Positions 15,660-23,181 of a stretch of 33,562 nt of DNA are shown piece after piece. The stretch spans positions 1-33,562 of the forward strand of contig NZ_AXVD01000043.1 of the NCBI RefSeq assembly GCF_000482385.1, given 5' to 3'. Below the pieces are notes generated by a model. That model worked only from the letters and a program-made list of their open reading frames with translations, was not told the DNA's origin and did not search any database. This stretch comes from Nocardia sp. CNY236 (lineage in GTDB: Bacteria > Actinomycetota > Actinomycetes > Mycobacteriales > Mycobacteriaceae). How positions within the stretch are numbered: the stretch's first letter is position 1; each line of letters opens with the position of its first letter. Both the position numbers and the translations under genes were made by a program.

Positions 15660-15863
15660 GTGGAGGTGTACGAGCACATCGCCGGGGGTGGGCGATGCGC
15701 GTCGTGCATCGAGGGGCGCGGCGCGCTGGTGCACACAGCGGACGGGCGGCGGTTTTTGTGCGTGTCCTGCATCGCCAGCCACCGCGAAGCCTGCCTGCGG
15801 TTGTTCGGTCATGAACCCGACTACGGGCTGGTCATCGACGACGCCAACGTGGTGTGGCCATGA
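15660..15863 (+). CDS. Small zinc-type hypothetical protein, 67 residues
   Basis: I favour a GTG start at 15660 (MEVYEHIAGGGRCASCIEGR...). The same frame is open from 15537 but has unnatural sequence there. CASC and CVSC about 26 residues apart form a plausible four-Cys zinc site (CASCIEGRG... FLCVSCIASH). The stop overlaps the next start (ATGA at 15860). Role unknown; it resembles single zinc-ribbon units such as those in the amidoligase N-termini. Confidence 0.55.
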   Translation: MEVYEHIAGGGRCASCIEGRGALVHTADGRRFLCVSCIASHREACLRLFGHEPDYGLVIDDANVVWP

Positions 15864-16039
15864 TGGATCCGCAGATCACGCCCGTGGACCCAGATGGGGT
15901 GTGGGACGGGCAGGACTACTGGCATGCCCGCCGAGCACTGAGCCGCTATCAGGCCGATGATGCCTGCACCTGGCCGCGCCAGCGCGGCATGGTGGGCAAT
16001 GCGCTGGTCACCCCATCGGACTATCGACGGAACACGTGA
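15860..16039 (+). CDS. Small hypothetical protein, 59 residues
   Basis: ATG 15860 overlaps the previous stop by 4 bases. The product MMDPQITPVDPDGVWDGQDY... contains a Trp/Tyr-rich N-terminus and ends TPSDYRRNT. The following coding-like sequence lies in a different frame (next entry). The gene may therefore have been longer and lost its frame near 16036. Confidence 0.5.
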   Translation: MMDPQITPVDPDGVWDGQDYWHARRALSRYQADDACTWPRQRGMVGNALVTPSDYRRNT

Positions 16040-16175
16040 TGACGGTTCGCAATTCTATGTCCACGCCTTCGAAGACGGTTCCGGCGGTCTCATATTGAAC
16101 ATATACGCAACCAACGGTGTGCGGGTCGAGATCCTCGAAGACGAGGACAGCGAAAGAATCTTGGCTACCAACTGA
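15999..16175 (+). CDS. Small hypothetical protein or frameshifted tail, 58 residues
   Basis: The distal part (DDGSQFYVHAFEDGSGGLIL, ATNGVRVEILEDEDSERIL) is clearly protein-like with beta-strand alternation. The only upstream start in frame is ATG 15999, inside the previous gene and with a weak ribosome-binding site. It is either a separate overlapping gene or the displaced C-terminus of the 15860 gene. Confidence 0.4.
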   Translation: MRWSPHRTIDGTRDDGSQFYVHAFEDGSGGLILNIYATNGVRVEILEDEDSERILATN

Positions 16176-16189
16176 TGGAGGAATAGGTG

Positions 16190-16468
16190 ATGGCGCACGA
16201 TTATTGTTTCGACGTACACGCAGTTGTGGCTCTTCATGTGAAGGCCGATTCCGAATCCGAGGCGCGGGACATGGTTGCGGCGCTCCAGGCCGTGAACCGA
16301 GAAGTCGACATAGAGCCGGGCGTGGAAGTGACCGAGTTCAGCGTCCACAAAGTGATCGAACTCGTCTATGCGACAGCCGCCGACGGCACGGGCATTGAAG
16401 TCTCGGCAGTGGCGACGGACGGTCCTGTCCCGGAGTTCGATAACGCCGAATTGCCGCTCAGCGGCTAG
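16190..16468 (+). CDS. Hypothetical protein, about 92 residues
   Basis: GGAGGAATAGGTG immediately precedes ATG 16190, fixing the start. The product begins MAHDYCFDVHAVVALHVKAD, then SESEARDMVAALQAVNREVD and VEVTEFSVHKVIELVYA. This beta-alpha-beta pattern is like small plasmid/phage proteins that begin with a short strand followed by an 'EAR..' helix. I cannot name the family with confidence. Confidence 0.6.
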   Translation: MAHDYCFDVHAVVALHVKADSESEARDMVAALQAVNREVDIEPGVEVTEFSVHKVIELVYATAADGTGIEVSAVATDGPVPEFDNAELPLSG

Positions 16469-16505
16469 CTGCTCGACCGAATCGCCTATCAGTGAAGGGA
16501 ATCCC

Positions 16506-16906
16506 ATGAGCATCGCCCCGGCGACAACCGCACCCCAATCCCACTGCCTGCATGGCTGTTCGACCTTCTCACCCCGCCACCGCGACCGCCACCCCCGCTA
16601 CTGCGGAAGTCATCGAGCACAATCTCCCATCCCGACGCCTACGTCGCCGCCGCATTGCGCAAACAGGCCAACCACATCACCCGTGCGCGCACCGCTACCC
16701 GACACCGGGCAGTGCTACCGGCCGCCAACAGCCCCGGCCGCCTGGTCCGAGCCGGGCTACTCGACCGCGACCACGCCTACTAAGTCCTGTTCACCGCCGC
16801 CGCCCATCACGCCGGCGTCGACGAGTTCACCGAGACCGGAGCCGCCCGCACCATCGATGACGGCCTCACCTACGCCGCGGGCCACACCCGTTCCTGCCGA
16901 CGCTGA
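16506..16906 (+). pseudogene. Remnant of a bifunctional DNA primase/polymerase C-terminus
   Basis: The frame from ATG 16506 soon loses sense. In another frame (stops at 16781 and 16904) the translation reads PIPLPAWLFDLLTPPPRPPP, then HPDAYVAAALRKQANHITRA, SPGRLVRAGLLDRDHAY, TAA stop, VLFTAAAHHAGVDEFTETGA and ARTIDDGLTYAAGHTRSCRR. This follows the pattern at the C-terminus of actinobacterial plasmid/phage bifunctional primase-polymerase proteins (proline linker, 'YAAAAL..E', 'LGQLVAAGLL', 'TI.SGL..G'). A nonsense codon, a lost upstream domain and frame changes show it is dead. It suggests loss of an ancestral replication gene from this element. Confidence 0.6.
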
Positions 16907-17042
16907 CACCGCCACCGCGGGTAGCACAGACGTCCTCGGTCCACGCCCGCTCAGCCCACCCCAGAAGGAACAATCTGCTGTGAATACACCAATCTACTTG
17001 TAGTTTCCATTGAATCGGGTGTTTCCGATCGCTGAACACGCC

Positions 17043-17426
17043 ATGGCCGCCCCAGAACACATCTGGTCACCCTACGCCCCCGACCCCAAGGTCGTTCCGG
17101 CCTTGATCTGGGCCAAAGATAAAGGCACCTACCTACTCAGCAACGGCCGCCCCGGCCAACTCGACCCGAACCGACCCGGATCCTCCGTCATCTGCCACCC
17201 AGTGGACTGGACCGGATCCCACACCGGCCTGGCCCAAACCGCAGTCGGCGGTGACGACTTCGCCGAATACCTGCCCCTCACCGACCACCCCGACTCGGCC
17301 GAACCGCTCATCGACCCGATCCGCGAATTCGGGTCCCACAACGGATGGCTGATCATCACCGTCGAGCCAACCCGATTCACCGTCACCGTCGCCCGCGCCG
17401 TCCGACCACACGCACCCGGCCACTGA
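17043..17426 (+). CDS. DUF3085-like protein, about 127 residues
   Basis: An ATG at 17043 (MAAPEHIWSPYAPDPKVVPA) is the likely start; a TTG at 17010 is an alternative adding 11 residues. The segment ALIWAKDKGTYLLSNGRPGQ and the following VICHPVDW resemble the DUF3085 pattern. It ends with a strand-rich region (GWLIITVEPTRFTVTVARAV). DUF3085 proteins are encoded on actinobacterial plasmids and phages; function unknown. A degenerate nucleotide-level copy is present at 21342-21540, so the gene has been duplicated within the element. Confidence 0.6.
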   Translation: MAAPEHIWSPYAPDPKVVPALIWAKDKGTYLLSNGRPGQLDPNRPGSSVICHPVDWTGSHTGLAQTAVGGDDFAEYLPLTDHPDSAEPLIDPIREFGSHNGWLIITVEPTRFTVTVARAVRPHAPGH

Positions 17427-17469
17427 CACCGCCCACCCAGCAAGAGCTGGCTGCGTGCCAGTGACCCAG

Positions 17470-17487
17470 GTTGTCTGGATCGACAAT
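17470..17487. promoter_or_regulatory. Short palindrome, possible operator
   Basis: TTGTC and GACAA flank TGGATC, giving a 16-base near-palindrome about 35 bases upstream of ATG 17521 and near a GAGATAAC that could act as a -10 region. The evidence is only positional. Confidence 0.3.
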
Positions 17488-17520
17488 CCTGTAGTGAGAT
17501 AACGTTTTACGATCGGCTCC

Positions 17521-17684
17521 ATGAGCCACCCCCAATACCAGCCGCAGTATCCGCAGCGGCCTCGATCGTTCGCTCCCGCCAGCAGACCGGCCACTCCCTG
17601 GTCAAGCACCTGCTGATGGGGCGGACGGCGGCATACATCCGACGCTGCTACGCGCTCAGCCCAAACCACTACTTTCACATGTGA
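17521..17684 (+). pseudogene. Frameshifted small proline-rich membrane-type gene
   Basis: ATG 17521 begins MSHPQYQPQYPQRP, a Pro/Gln/Tyr-rich start typical of actinobacterial membrane proteins. That frame stops at about 17616. Overlapping it in another frame is QQTGHSLVKHLLMGRTAAYI and SPNHYFHM, ending at 17682-17684, which reads like the C-terminus of such a small protein. Together they look like one gene with internal deletion and a frameshift. Confidence 0.4.
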
Positions 17685-17825
17685 TCCGGTCGCGGTGGCT
17701 GGCTGTCGGCCCCAGCCTGTCGGTGAAGACGTCAGTCCCCGTGCGGGTCGGGGGCCTTCCGGGGTCTGTCTTTCGCTGCCGGTGACGGCCACGATATTTG
17801 TGGAAAACACGCTTAGGAGAAGAAA

Positions 17826-18164
17826 ATGGACAAGCTCACCACCGAGGTCACCGAGAACATGGGGATCAACTCGATCGCCGCCAACATCGCGGAAAGCCTG
17901 GCTAAGAACCCAGGCCGCGAAGGCGCCGAGATCAAGAACTTCGGGAACCTGCAACACGCACAGCTCAAGGCGTGGCTGAGGAATCGGGCAGTGGAAGAGT
18001 TGGTACTCAACCCCGAAAAGACCGAGCCACTGGTCACCACGCGGCAATGGCGGTTCCTGTTCGAGCTCCCCTACGGGGGGCCACACAGGTCTGAGCTGTT
18101 GATCATTGCGGTGATCGAGCTACTGTTCGAGCGCCGGTTGGAAGGCACACCCAAGGCGGTGTGA
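17826..18164 (+). CDS. Hypothetical protein, 112 residues
   Basis: AGGAGAAGAAA lies directly before ATG 17826. The product is helical (MDKLTTEVTENMGINSIAAN, HAQLKAWLRNRAVEELVLNP) and then REWRFLF-like sequence (TTRQWRFLFELPYGG) and a hydrophobic helix (ELLIIAVIELLFERRLEG). No known domain recognised. It stands alone, with non-coding or decayed sequence on both sides. Confidence 0.6.
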   Translation: MDKLTTEVTENMGINSIAANIAESLAKNPGREGAEIKNFGNLQHAQLKAWLRNRAVEELVLNPEKTEPLVTTRQWRFLFELPYGGPHRSELLIIAVIELLFERRLEGTPKAV

Positions 18165-18378
18165 CGGACCCGGGGTGGATGGCCGGGGACATGCCGCACA
18201 TGCGGGCGTCCCGGTCACACACAGCCCGGACGTGAGTGCATCTCCCTGGATGGTGATCAGTTACGGTGCCGCGAAACGTGATCACCCGGCCCCCCCACTG
18301 GGCAGCTCTACACTGGCACCGCGTTCAGCGGCGCGTTGAGGTGGGCGCGATCCGCCACAGACGGTGACATAGTCCTGA

Positions 18379-18660
18379 TCCTCTCCGCCGCCATGGCTCA
18401 TCCGCCTGTCCCACCCCACTGCACGGGAGTCCGCCGATCGCCGGGTTGAGGGCTACACACCCGCCGGACGGGTCCTGTACGGCAGGCTCGCCGCAGATGT
18501 GTGCGTGTGCGCCCGGTACGTCAGCCTAGCCGCCGGCTACCTGACCGCCGCCGGGCTCACCACCTACACATGCCCACCCAACACCATCCTGTCCGCCCCC
18601 TCCACGCAGCCGATCACGTGCGGATCTGTCGTCTGGTACATCGCGGAGGTACCGCGATGA
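18379..18660 (+). CDS. Hypothetical protein lacking a clear start, 3' part
   Basis: The frame opens after a TGA at 18376 and reads WLIRLSHPTARESADRRVEG, then AGRVLYGRLAADVCVCARYV and SLAAGYLTAAGLTTYTCPPN, stopping at 18658-18660. Composition is protein-like throughout, but there is no ATG/GTG/TTG before 18498, so the 5' end seems lost. The stop overlaps the next start (ATGA), indicating it was once part of a coupled unit. Confidence 0.4.
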   Translation, partial: SSPPPWLIRLSHPTARESADRRVEGYTPAGRVLYGRLAADVCVCARYVSLAAGYLTAAGLTTYTCPPNTILSAPSTQPITCGSVVWYIAEVPR

Positions 18661-18840
18661 TCCCGTGCTACTACGCCGATGGGAGTGCCGTGTCCGAGGA
18701 CGAAGCCGACATGATCATGCGCGCCTTCGGGGCAGTCCGCGCGCGACGCCGAGCGGGCCATCAGTGCCGCCGAGGAGCGCCGGCGGCACACCCACATCGC
18801 ACACTGTGCGAGGCCCGGCGAGGATGGTGATGCTGCGTGA
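18657..18840 (+). pseudogene. Frameshifted small gene, about 60 residues
   Basis: GGAGG (18645-18649) precedes ATG 18657: MIPCYYADGSAVSEDEADMI then MRAFGAVRA. At the GCGCGCG run (18738-18745) the protein-like sequence moves by one base to DAERAISAAEERRRHTHIAH and ends at TGA 18838-18840. That stop overlaps the next gene's GTG (GTGA at 18837), which supports the shifted frame as the original one. I infer a one-base insertion in the repeat run. Confidence 0.5.
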
Positions 18841-19283
18841 CCCCGCGGGCTGTACATGGAATCGGCAAATTCGATGCCGCAGCGTGCCTCACATACGAAA
18901 AGAGCTTGCTTGTTGCATGGCTCAACGCTGACGGCGAGTACGCCGAGCGCACAACGGTCGTCGCGTGTAGGCAGTGCGGCAAGCAGTTCCGACCCGGTGC
19001 GTCCCGGAAGATGTCGGCGTCGACGTGCCCGACCTGTGCATCGGGCTACATCGACGCGACGGTGACGTGGCCGCATCTAGATGAGCTGAGGTCGCTTGGC
19101 TTATCCATGCGTGAAATCGGCTCCCGTGCAGGTGTCTCGCGGACATCTATCGCGGCGCTGTGCCGCACCGATCGCCGGCAGAAGTATGCGACTCCAGAAA
19201 CCGTCGCGGCCATCCTCGAGATCCCGCTGCCCGATCTGAAACGCCGACAGGAGGTTCGCGGGAGAAAGCCGCCGACGACATAG
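18837..19283 (+). CDS. Zinc-ribbon plus helix-turn-helix DNA-binding protein, 148 residues
   Basis: The GTG at 18837 overlaps the previous stop. Residues about 44-66 hold CRQCGKQF and CPTCASG, a four-Cys zinc site. Residues about 80-135 hold a helix-turn-helix (LRSLGLSMREIGSRAGVSRT, SIAALCRTDRRQKYATPETV) followed by AAILEIPLP, as in small actinophage and plasmid HTH regulators in which 'I..P.P' closes the domain. It probably binds DNA as an element-encoded regulator. It is the last gene of a three-gene coupled group whose two upstream members are damaged. Confidence 0.65.
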   Translation: MTPRAVHGIGKFDAAACLTYEKSLLVAWLNADGEYAERTTVVACRQCGKQFRPGASRKMSASTCPTCASGYIDATVTWPHLDELRSLGLSMREIGSRAGVSRTSIAALCRTDRRQKYATPETVAAILEIPLPDLKRRQEVRGRKPPTT

Positions 19284-19842
19284 GTCATGCTGCGCACCGC
19301 CACGTGCTCGGCAAGGGCGCCGAAATTGATGTCATCGACGCCTCGAACTGACTGGCCTCGGACGCGAAAGCGGCGCGGGCCAACGCCCCCTGGGAAGGTG
19401 CCGCGGCTGCGCGACGACGACATCCAGGTTGCTCTCGAGCACGATGTCGCCGGCACAGTGTTCGCCGTGGGTGACCCGCAGTTGTCCGGATGGTGGATCG
19501 ATGACGCGGCCGGCGTGCGGCTGCCCCGGCCGCGCGGCAACGATTCCGGTCATCGATCAACGATTGCGGGATAACAGTTCGCGATCGATCAGCGCATGTC
19601 CTCGTGTCGAGGCGTACACCAGGAAGGTGCCGATCTGGCAGTTCTCGGTGCGCCTGGCGGTGCCGGAATACTGCCGCTGAACCCCCGCCGAGCGAATACC
19701 CCGGAGATGTTCGACCACACAGGCGCGCACATCGTCACGGACCCCTCGACTTGCCGTCGACGCAGCCGACCACCGCCCCGTACGCTGGCCAGACCCCGCC
19801 GAGGGCCCGGGACCACACCATCACAGACCAGAAAGCGAAGCC
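19284..19842. other. No convincing gene; possible remnants
   Basis: Short coding-like stretches occur on the forward strand, such as DDDIQVALEHDVAGTVFAVG (about 19417-19476) and VEAYTRKVPIWQFSVRLAVP (about 19607-19666). Frames change between them and no start or ribosome-binding site fits. I treat the stretch as decayed sequence. Confidence 0.4.
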
Positions 19843-20637
19843 GTGCACTATACGCTTACCGATGAGATCCTCATCTTCAACGAGCGCACCCTACGCCGTG
19901 TCCGTGCCACCATGGACCTACCCCTCCACGGGGTGCTGGCGGGACAACCAGGCGGCTGGGTAGAGCACGAGAGCAATCTGGTCGGCCGCGGGTGGGTGAG
20001 CGGTGAGGCGAAGGTGCACGGGGACGCGCTGGTAGCCGGGGACGCGCTGGTAACCGGGCACGCGCAGGTGTACGAGAACGCAAAAATATACGGGCATGCG
20101 AAGGTGTCATGGAACGCGCACGTGTATGGGGACGCGGGAGTGTTCGATGACTCAGAGGTGATCGACAACGCCCGGGTGTTCGGGAACGCGCGCCTGTTCG
20201 GCTCCGCCATTGTGGAAGGGGACGCGCAGGTGTACGGGGACGCGGAGGTGTCCGGAAACGCGTGGGTGTCCGACAAAGCCCGGGTGTTCGGGAACGCGAA
20301 ACTGTTCCATCGCGCGCTGGTCGGCGCAAACGCGCAGGTCTCCGGGACTGCACGGGTATACGGGTTCGCGCGGGTGGACGGGGACGCACAGGTGCGCACC
20401 CCTCGAGACCTGATCACGCTGGGGCCGATCGGCAGCAAGTGGGATATCGCCACTCTCTACCGCACGACCGGCGGTCACCGCCTGCACGTCGGCTCTTGGA
20501 CAGGCACCCTGGATGAGCTGCCAGGTGAAGTCGACAGGCAGCTGCGGCACATCGATGCCACACAGAAGCCGCACGTGTTAGCTGAGTACAAGGCGCTGGA
20601 AGCACTGGCCCGCGCCCGCCTCGCTGGGTGGAAGTAA
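19843..20637 (+). CDS. Hexapeptide-repeat left-handed beta-helix protein (copy 1), 264 residues
   Basis: A GTG start at 19843 follows GAAAGCGAAG. Residues 1-45 form a capping domain (LTDEILIFNERTLRRVRATM, GVLAGQPGGWVEHESNL). Residues about 50-185 contain about 22 hexapeptide units of the form [N/D/H]-A-x-V-x-G (DALVAG, DALVTG, HAQVYE, NARVFG, DAQVYG), the signature of a left-handed parallel beta-helix. The C-terminal 75 residues (LITLGPIGSKWDIATLYRTT, LHVGSWTGTLDELPGEVDRQ) form a separate domain. The architecture resembles YdcK-type proteins, not acetyltransferases. The role is unknown; phage and plasmid homologues exist to my memory. A paralogue lies at 32192. Confidence 0.75.
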   Translation: MHYTLTDEILIFNERTLRRVRATMDLPLHGVLAGQPGGWVEHESNLVGRGWVSGEAKVHGDALVAGDALVTGHAQVYENAKIYGHAKVSWNAHVYGDAGVFDDSEVIDNARVFGNARLFGSAIVEGDAQVYGDAEVSGNAWVSDKARVFGNAKLFHRALVGANAQVSGTARVYGFARVDGDAQVRTPRDLITLGPIGSKWDIATLYRTTGGHRLHVGSWTGTLDELPGEVDRQLRHIDATQKPHVLAEYKALEALARARLAGWK

Positions 20638-21215
20638 AAGCGCGACAACCTGTTCGCGCACGCCGACACCAGCACTCGACAAACACCCATGCCAACCCGA
20701 AGACTGTGAACGGCTGGTCATCAGCGAAAGACCGAGCCCGCCAACATAACTGGCCGGCCAAAACTCGGCCAGGAAACGCTCAAATACCAACACGTTCCTC
20801 AACGGGATCCCCGGGCCTGGCAGTCTGAGCACAATCCGTCCGAAGAATAGGCTCATCGACGCTTCCTCAGCCCCGTCCCATCGCAGTAGATCCTCACCGC
20901 CGCGGAAATCTGTGGTTGGCGCCCGGTAATGTCAGTGACGAGCATCATTTTCGGCCATCTCCGTCGGCAGTCCGCTGGCCGAAACCAACGCGCTGCCCGA
21001 GTCACCACCGCTACCACCGCTGCCTCTCGCTGCTCAGGTGGCTGATCCAGCCCCGGTCTCGAGTGCAACTACTGTGGCAGTCGAAACCCACAACCAGTGC
21101 CCGACGGTCGATCGACTGGCCCTGGTGGCTTGCGTGGCGTTCACCTGCCCCTCCAGCGTCAACAGCGGCTACGGCGTCACTGCGTGATGAGCTTGGCCGC
21201 AGGCATCCCAAACGT
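20638..21215. other. No intact gene seen
   Basis: The reverse frame 20853-21068 contains a short protein-like run (PKMMLVTDITGRQPQISAAV) that could be a fragment, but no gene can be assembled. The rest shows only low-information frames. Confidence 0.4.
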
Positions 21216-21345
21216 CTATCCCTGACTTGCCTCGGGTGTTGGCTTCATGCAGGTGATGACTTCTGCCGTACGCGACGGCCCTCAGCAAGCCGCGCCCGCG
21301 CCTTCGACACCGAACGCCGCCGAATCTCAGCTGGATCGGTGTAGC
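21216..21345 (-). pseudogene. Remnant of the coiled-coil/HTH gene found at 28362
   Basis: On the reverse strand this stretch reads SVSKARARLAEGRRVRQK, close to SVSKARSLLADGRRARQK in the intact protein encoded at 28362-28862. Nucleotide similarity extends through the linker (EANTRGKSG compared with EASQGQWQ). Only the C-terminal helix-turn-helix end survives, with frame changes. Confidence 0.55.
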
Positions 21346-21540
21346 CGATCGCCGAGAGTGCCATTGCCGCCCCGGATCACCTCTGGTCACCGCACACCGT
21401 GACGCCGAGGTGGCTCCGGCGTTGATCGGGGCCGAAGGGAAGGCACCTACCGACTCGGAAACAGTCGCCCCCGGCCAACACGACCCGAACTGACCCCCTG
21501 ATCCTCGATCATCTGCCACCTAACCGCAGCAGGGACCAAC
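21342..21540 (+). pseudogene. Degenerate second copy of the DUF3085-like gene
   Basis: From CCGATCGCCGAGAGTGCCAT onward the sequence parallels 17024-17220 (PIAESAIAAPDHLWSPHT compared with PIAEHAMAAPEHIWSPYA). It then continues with matching nucleotides through the GGCCGAAGGGAAGGCACCTA and CCCCGGCCAACACGACCCGA blocks, despite frameshifts. It directly abuts the coiled-coil/HTH remnant. Confidence 0.6.
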
Positions 21541-22260
21541 GTCAGACGCAGACACCTACACCACCTGATAGGCCGCGCCCAGCAACTGCGCGACCACGGG
21601 AGCTTGCGCGTGACTAGCTCCAAGACCCTCGACGGCATACCCGGTACCGGGCGGTGATCTCGTGCTGGATCCACTGCATCCCCCCGCGGTGGGAGCCCGC
21701 GGCGCGGTTTACACACCGACGACGGACTGGCAGTTCCTTCTCGGTTGTGGGTGCGTCCCGGACGCTACGGCCGTGGTTCTCCATGGACGTGACGCGCCAG
21801 GTCTTGCATTCCTGTGAAGAATCCAGGTGGAGAAGGATTCTGGTGCTGTGCACTCAGGACCGAGTGGGCTCGGTGTTACGACTGAAACACAGTCGGTGGG
21901 CGTCGCTGACGTGTCCGGTGAGCACGTCGCGCAGGCCAATGAACAGCAGCGCCGCACCTCGACCGGCAGGAACTGCAGCCCGGTTCGTTGCATACGACCG
22001 TGCCGTCGAGCGTGTTGCCAACCCCGATGACGGCACTGCTATCCAAGCGCGGCCACCTCCGTGAGATTGACGCCGCGGCGTTCAAGGACCAGGTCGCGCA
22101 AATCGTCGCGCCACCCCTCGGGCGTTCCTGGCGGAGGCCAGGCGAACCTACGATGCCGCGACTGCGGCACGACATCCCGGCCGCCGAGCGTAGGGCGGGG
22201 TGACCAGAAGGAACAGCACCAGTCACCGATCCTCAACCCATCGTGAAGACACTCCAGATT
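21541..22260. other. No convincing gene before ssb
   Basis: Several overlapping frames on both strands exist. Short protein-like runs, such as HLREIDAAAFKDQVAQIVAP (about 22045, forward) and GAALLFIGLRDVLTGHVSDA (about 21930, reverse), suggest remnants, but no complete gene can be supported. Confidence 0.4.
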
Positions 22261-22284
22261 CTCTATGTCAGAAAGGCACTCACT

Positions 22285-22806
22285 ATGGCAGGCGACACAG
22301 TCATGACCATCATCGGAAACTTGACGGCAGACCCGGAACTTCGCTTCACTCAAACTGGGGTGGCGGTAGCGAATTTCACCGTCGCAAGTACGCCCCGATA
22401 CTTCGACCGAGTGGCCAACGAATGGAGAGACGGCGACCCGCTGTTTTTGCGCTGCATCATCTGGCGGGAAGCGGCGGAAAACGTGGCCGAAAGCCTGACC
22501 AGAGGTTCCCGAGTCATCGTGAGCGGACGGCTCAAGCAGCGCTCCTTCGAAACGCGCGAGGGCGAGAAACGCACGGTCTTCGAACTCGAGGTCGACGAAA
22601 TCGGCCCGTCTCTGCGCTACGCCACGGCTAAGATCAACAAGATCAACCGCAGCGGCGGTGGTGGCTTTGGATACGGGGGCGGCCACGGCTCCTCCGGTGG
22701 CGGTGCTGGGCGTTCCAACGGTGCCGAGGAAGATCCCTGGAACAGCGCACCCGCGGCCGGCTCCGTCGGGGGCGGCGGCCGTATGGATAACGAACCGCCG
22801 TTCTAA
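22285..22806 (+). CDS. ssb: Single-stranded-DNA-binding protein, 173 residues
   Basis: ATG 22285 follows GAAAGG (22271-22276). Residues about 1-112 form the OB-fold: MTIIGNLTADPELRFTQTGV, AVANFTVASTPRYFDR, FLRCIIWREAAENVAESLTR and GSRVIVSGRLKQRSFETREG. A Gly/Ser-rich linker follows and then the acidic tip DNEPPF, the conserved SSB tail that recruits replication and repair proteins. It binds single-stranded DNA as a tetramer. On a mobile element it probably assists plasmid replication or transfer. Its 3' third is duplicated at 26206-26422. The intergenic region to the IS110 transposase lies downstream. Confidence 0.93.
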   Translation: MAGDTVMTIIGNLTADPELRFTQTGVAVANFTVASTPRYFDRVANEWRDGDPLFLRCIIWREAAENVAESLTRGSRVIVSGRLKQRSFETREGEKRTVFELEVDEIGPSLRYATAKINKINRSGGGGFGYGGGHGSSGGGAGRSNGAEEDPWNSAPAAGSVGGGGRMDNEPPF

Positions 22807-23181
22807 TAGCTGAAGATGGGTGCTTGTCACCCGTCAAGTGATGGGTTGGAAGCCTCCCGCCGTTCCGGGACTGGATCCCTCTGGTCAGACAGGCTCCACT
22901 CATCTACTGGTGCTGCCGGGCCGAGCCGACAGGTTCGCAAATCGGAACAGGTTCAACGGTTCTGCCCGGCAGCACCGACATAGCGCGTTTCATGTCCTCA
23001 GCCCGCTGGCAGGGCTGGCCTCTTAGCCGTTCGCGAGCCGTCGAGCTCTCCAACAGACCGAGGTCCCTGCCGGTCGCTGGAGACACGAACGGCTCGTGAG
23101 ATGGCGTGCCTTGAGCACTTCTATTAGATCGCCGCGTTCTCCGCCAGGGAGTTGGTAACCGGAGCTGCGGAAAGGATGAGG
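22807..23181 (+). ncRNA. Structured non-coding left end of the IS110 element, candidate bridge RNA
   Basis: This 375-base stretch between ssb and the IS110 transposase has no gene but strong pairing. GGTGCTGCCGGGC (22909-22921) and GCCCGGCAGCACC (22964-22976) are exact inverted copies enclosing a loop with smaller helices (CCGA/TCGG). AGCCGTTCG (about 23026) pairs with CGAACGGCT (about 23086). IS110-family elements are known to express a bridge RNA from their non-coding end that guides target and donor recognition. Location and folding fit this, but the exact element boundary and RNA ends cannot be set here. Confidence 0.5.

Noticed and set aside
17133..18086. Reverse-strand 317-codon open frame
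   Set aside because: It is antisense to the DUF3085-like and the 112-residue genes, which have better start sites and composition.
19848..20453. Reverse-strand open frame antisense to the first beta-helix gene
   Set aside because: Same cause as above; repetitive translation and no ribosome-binding site.
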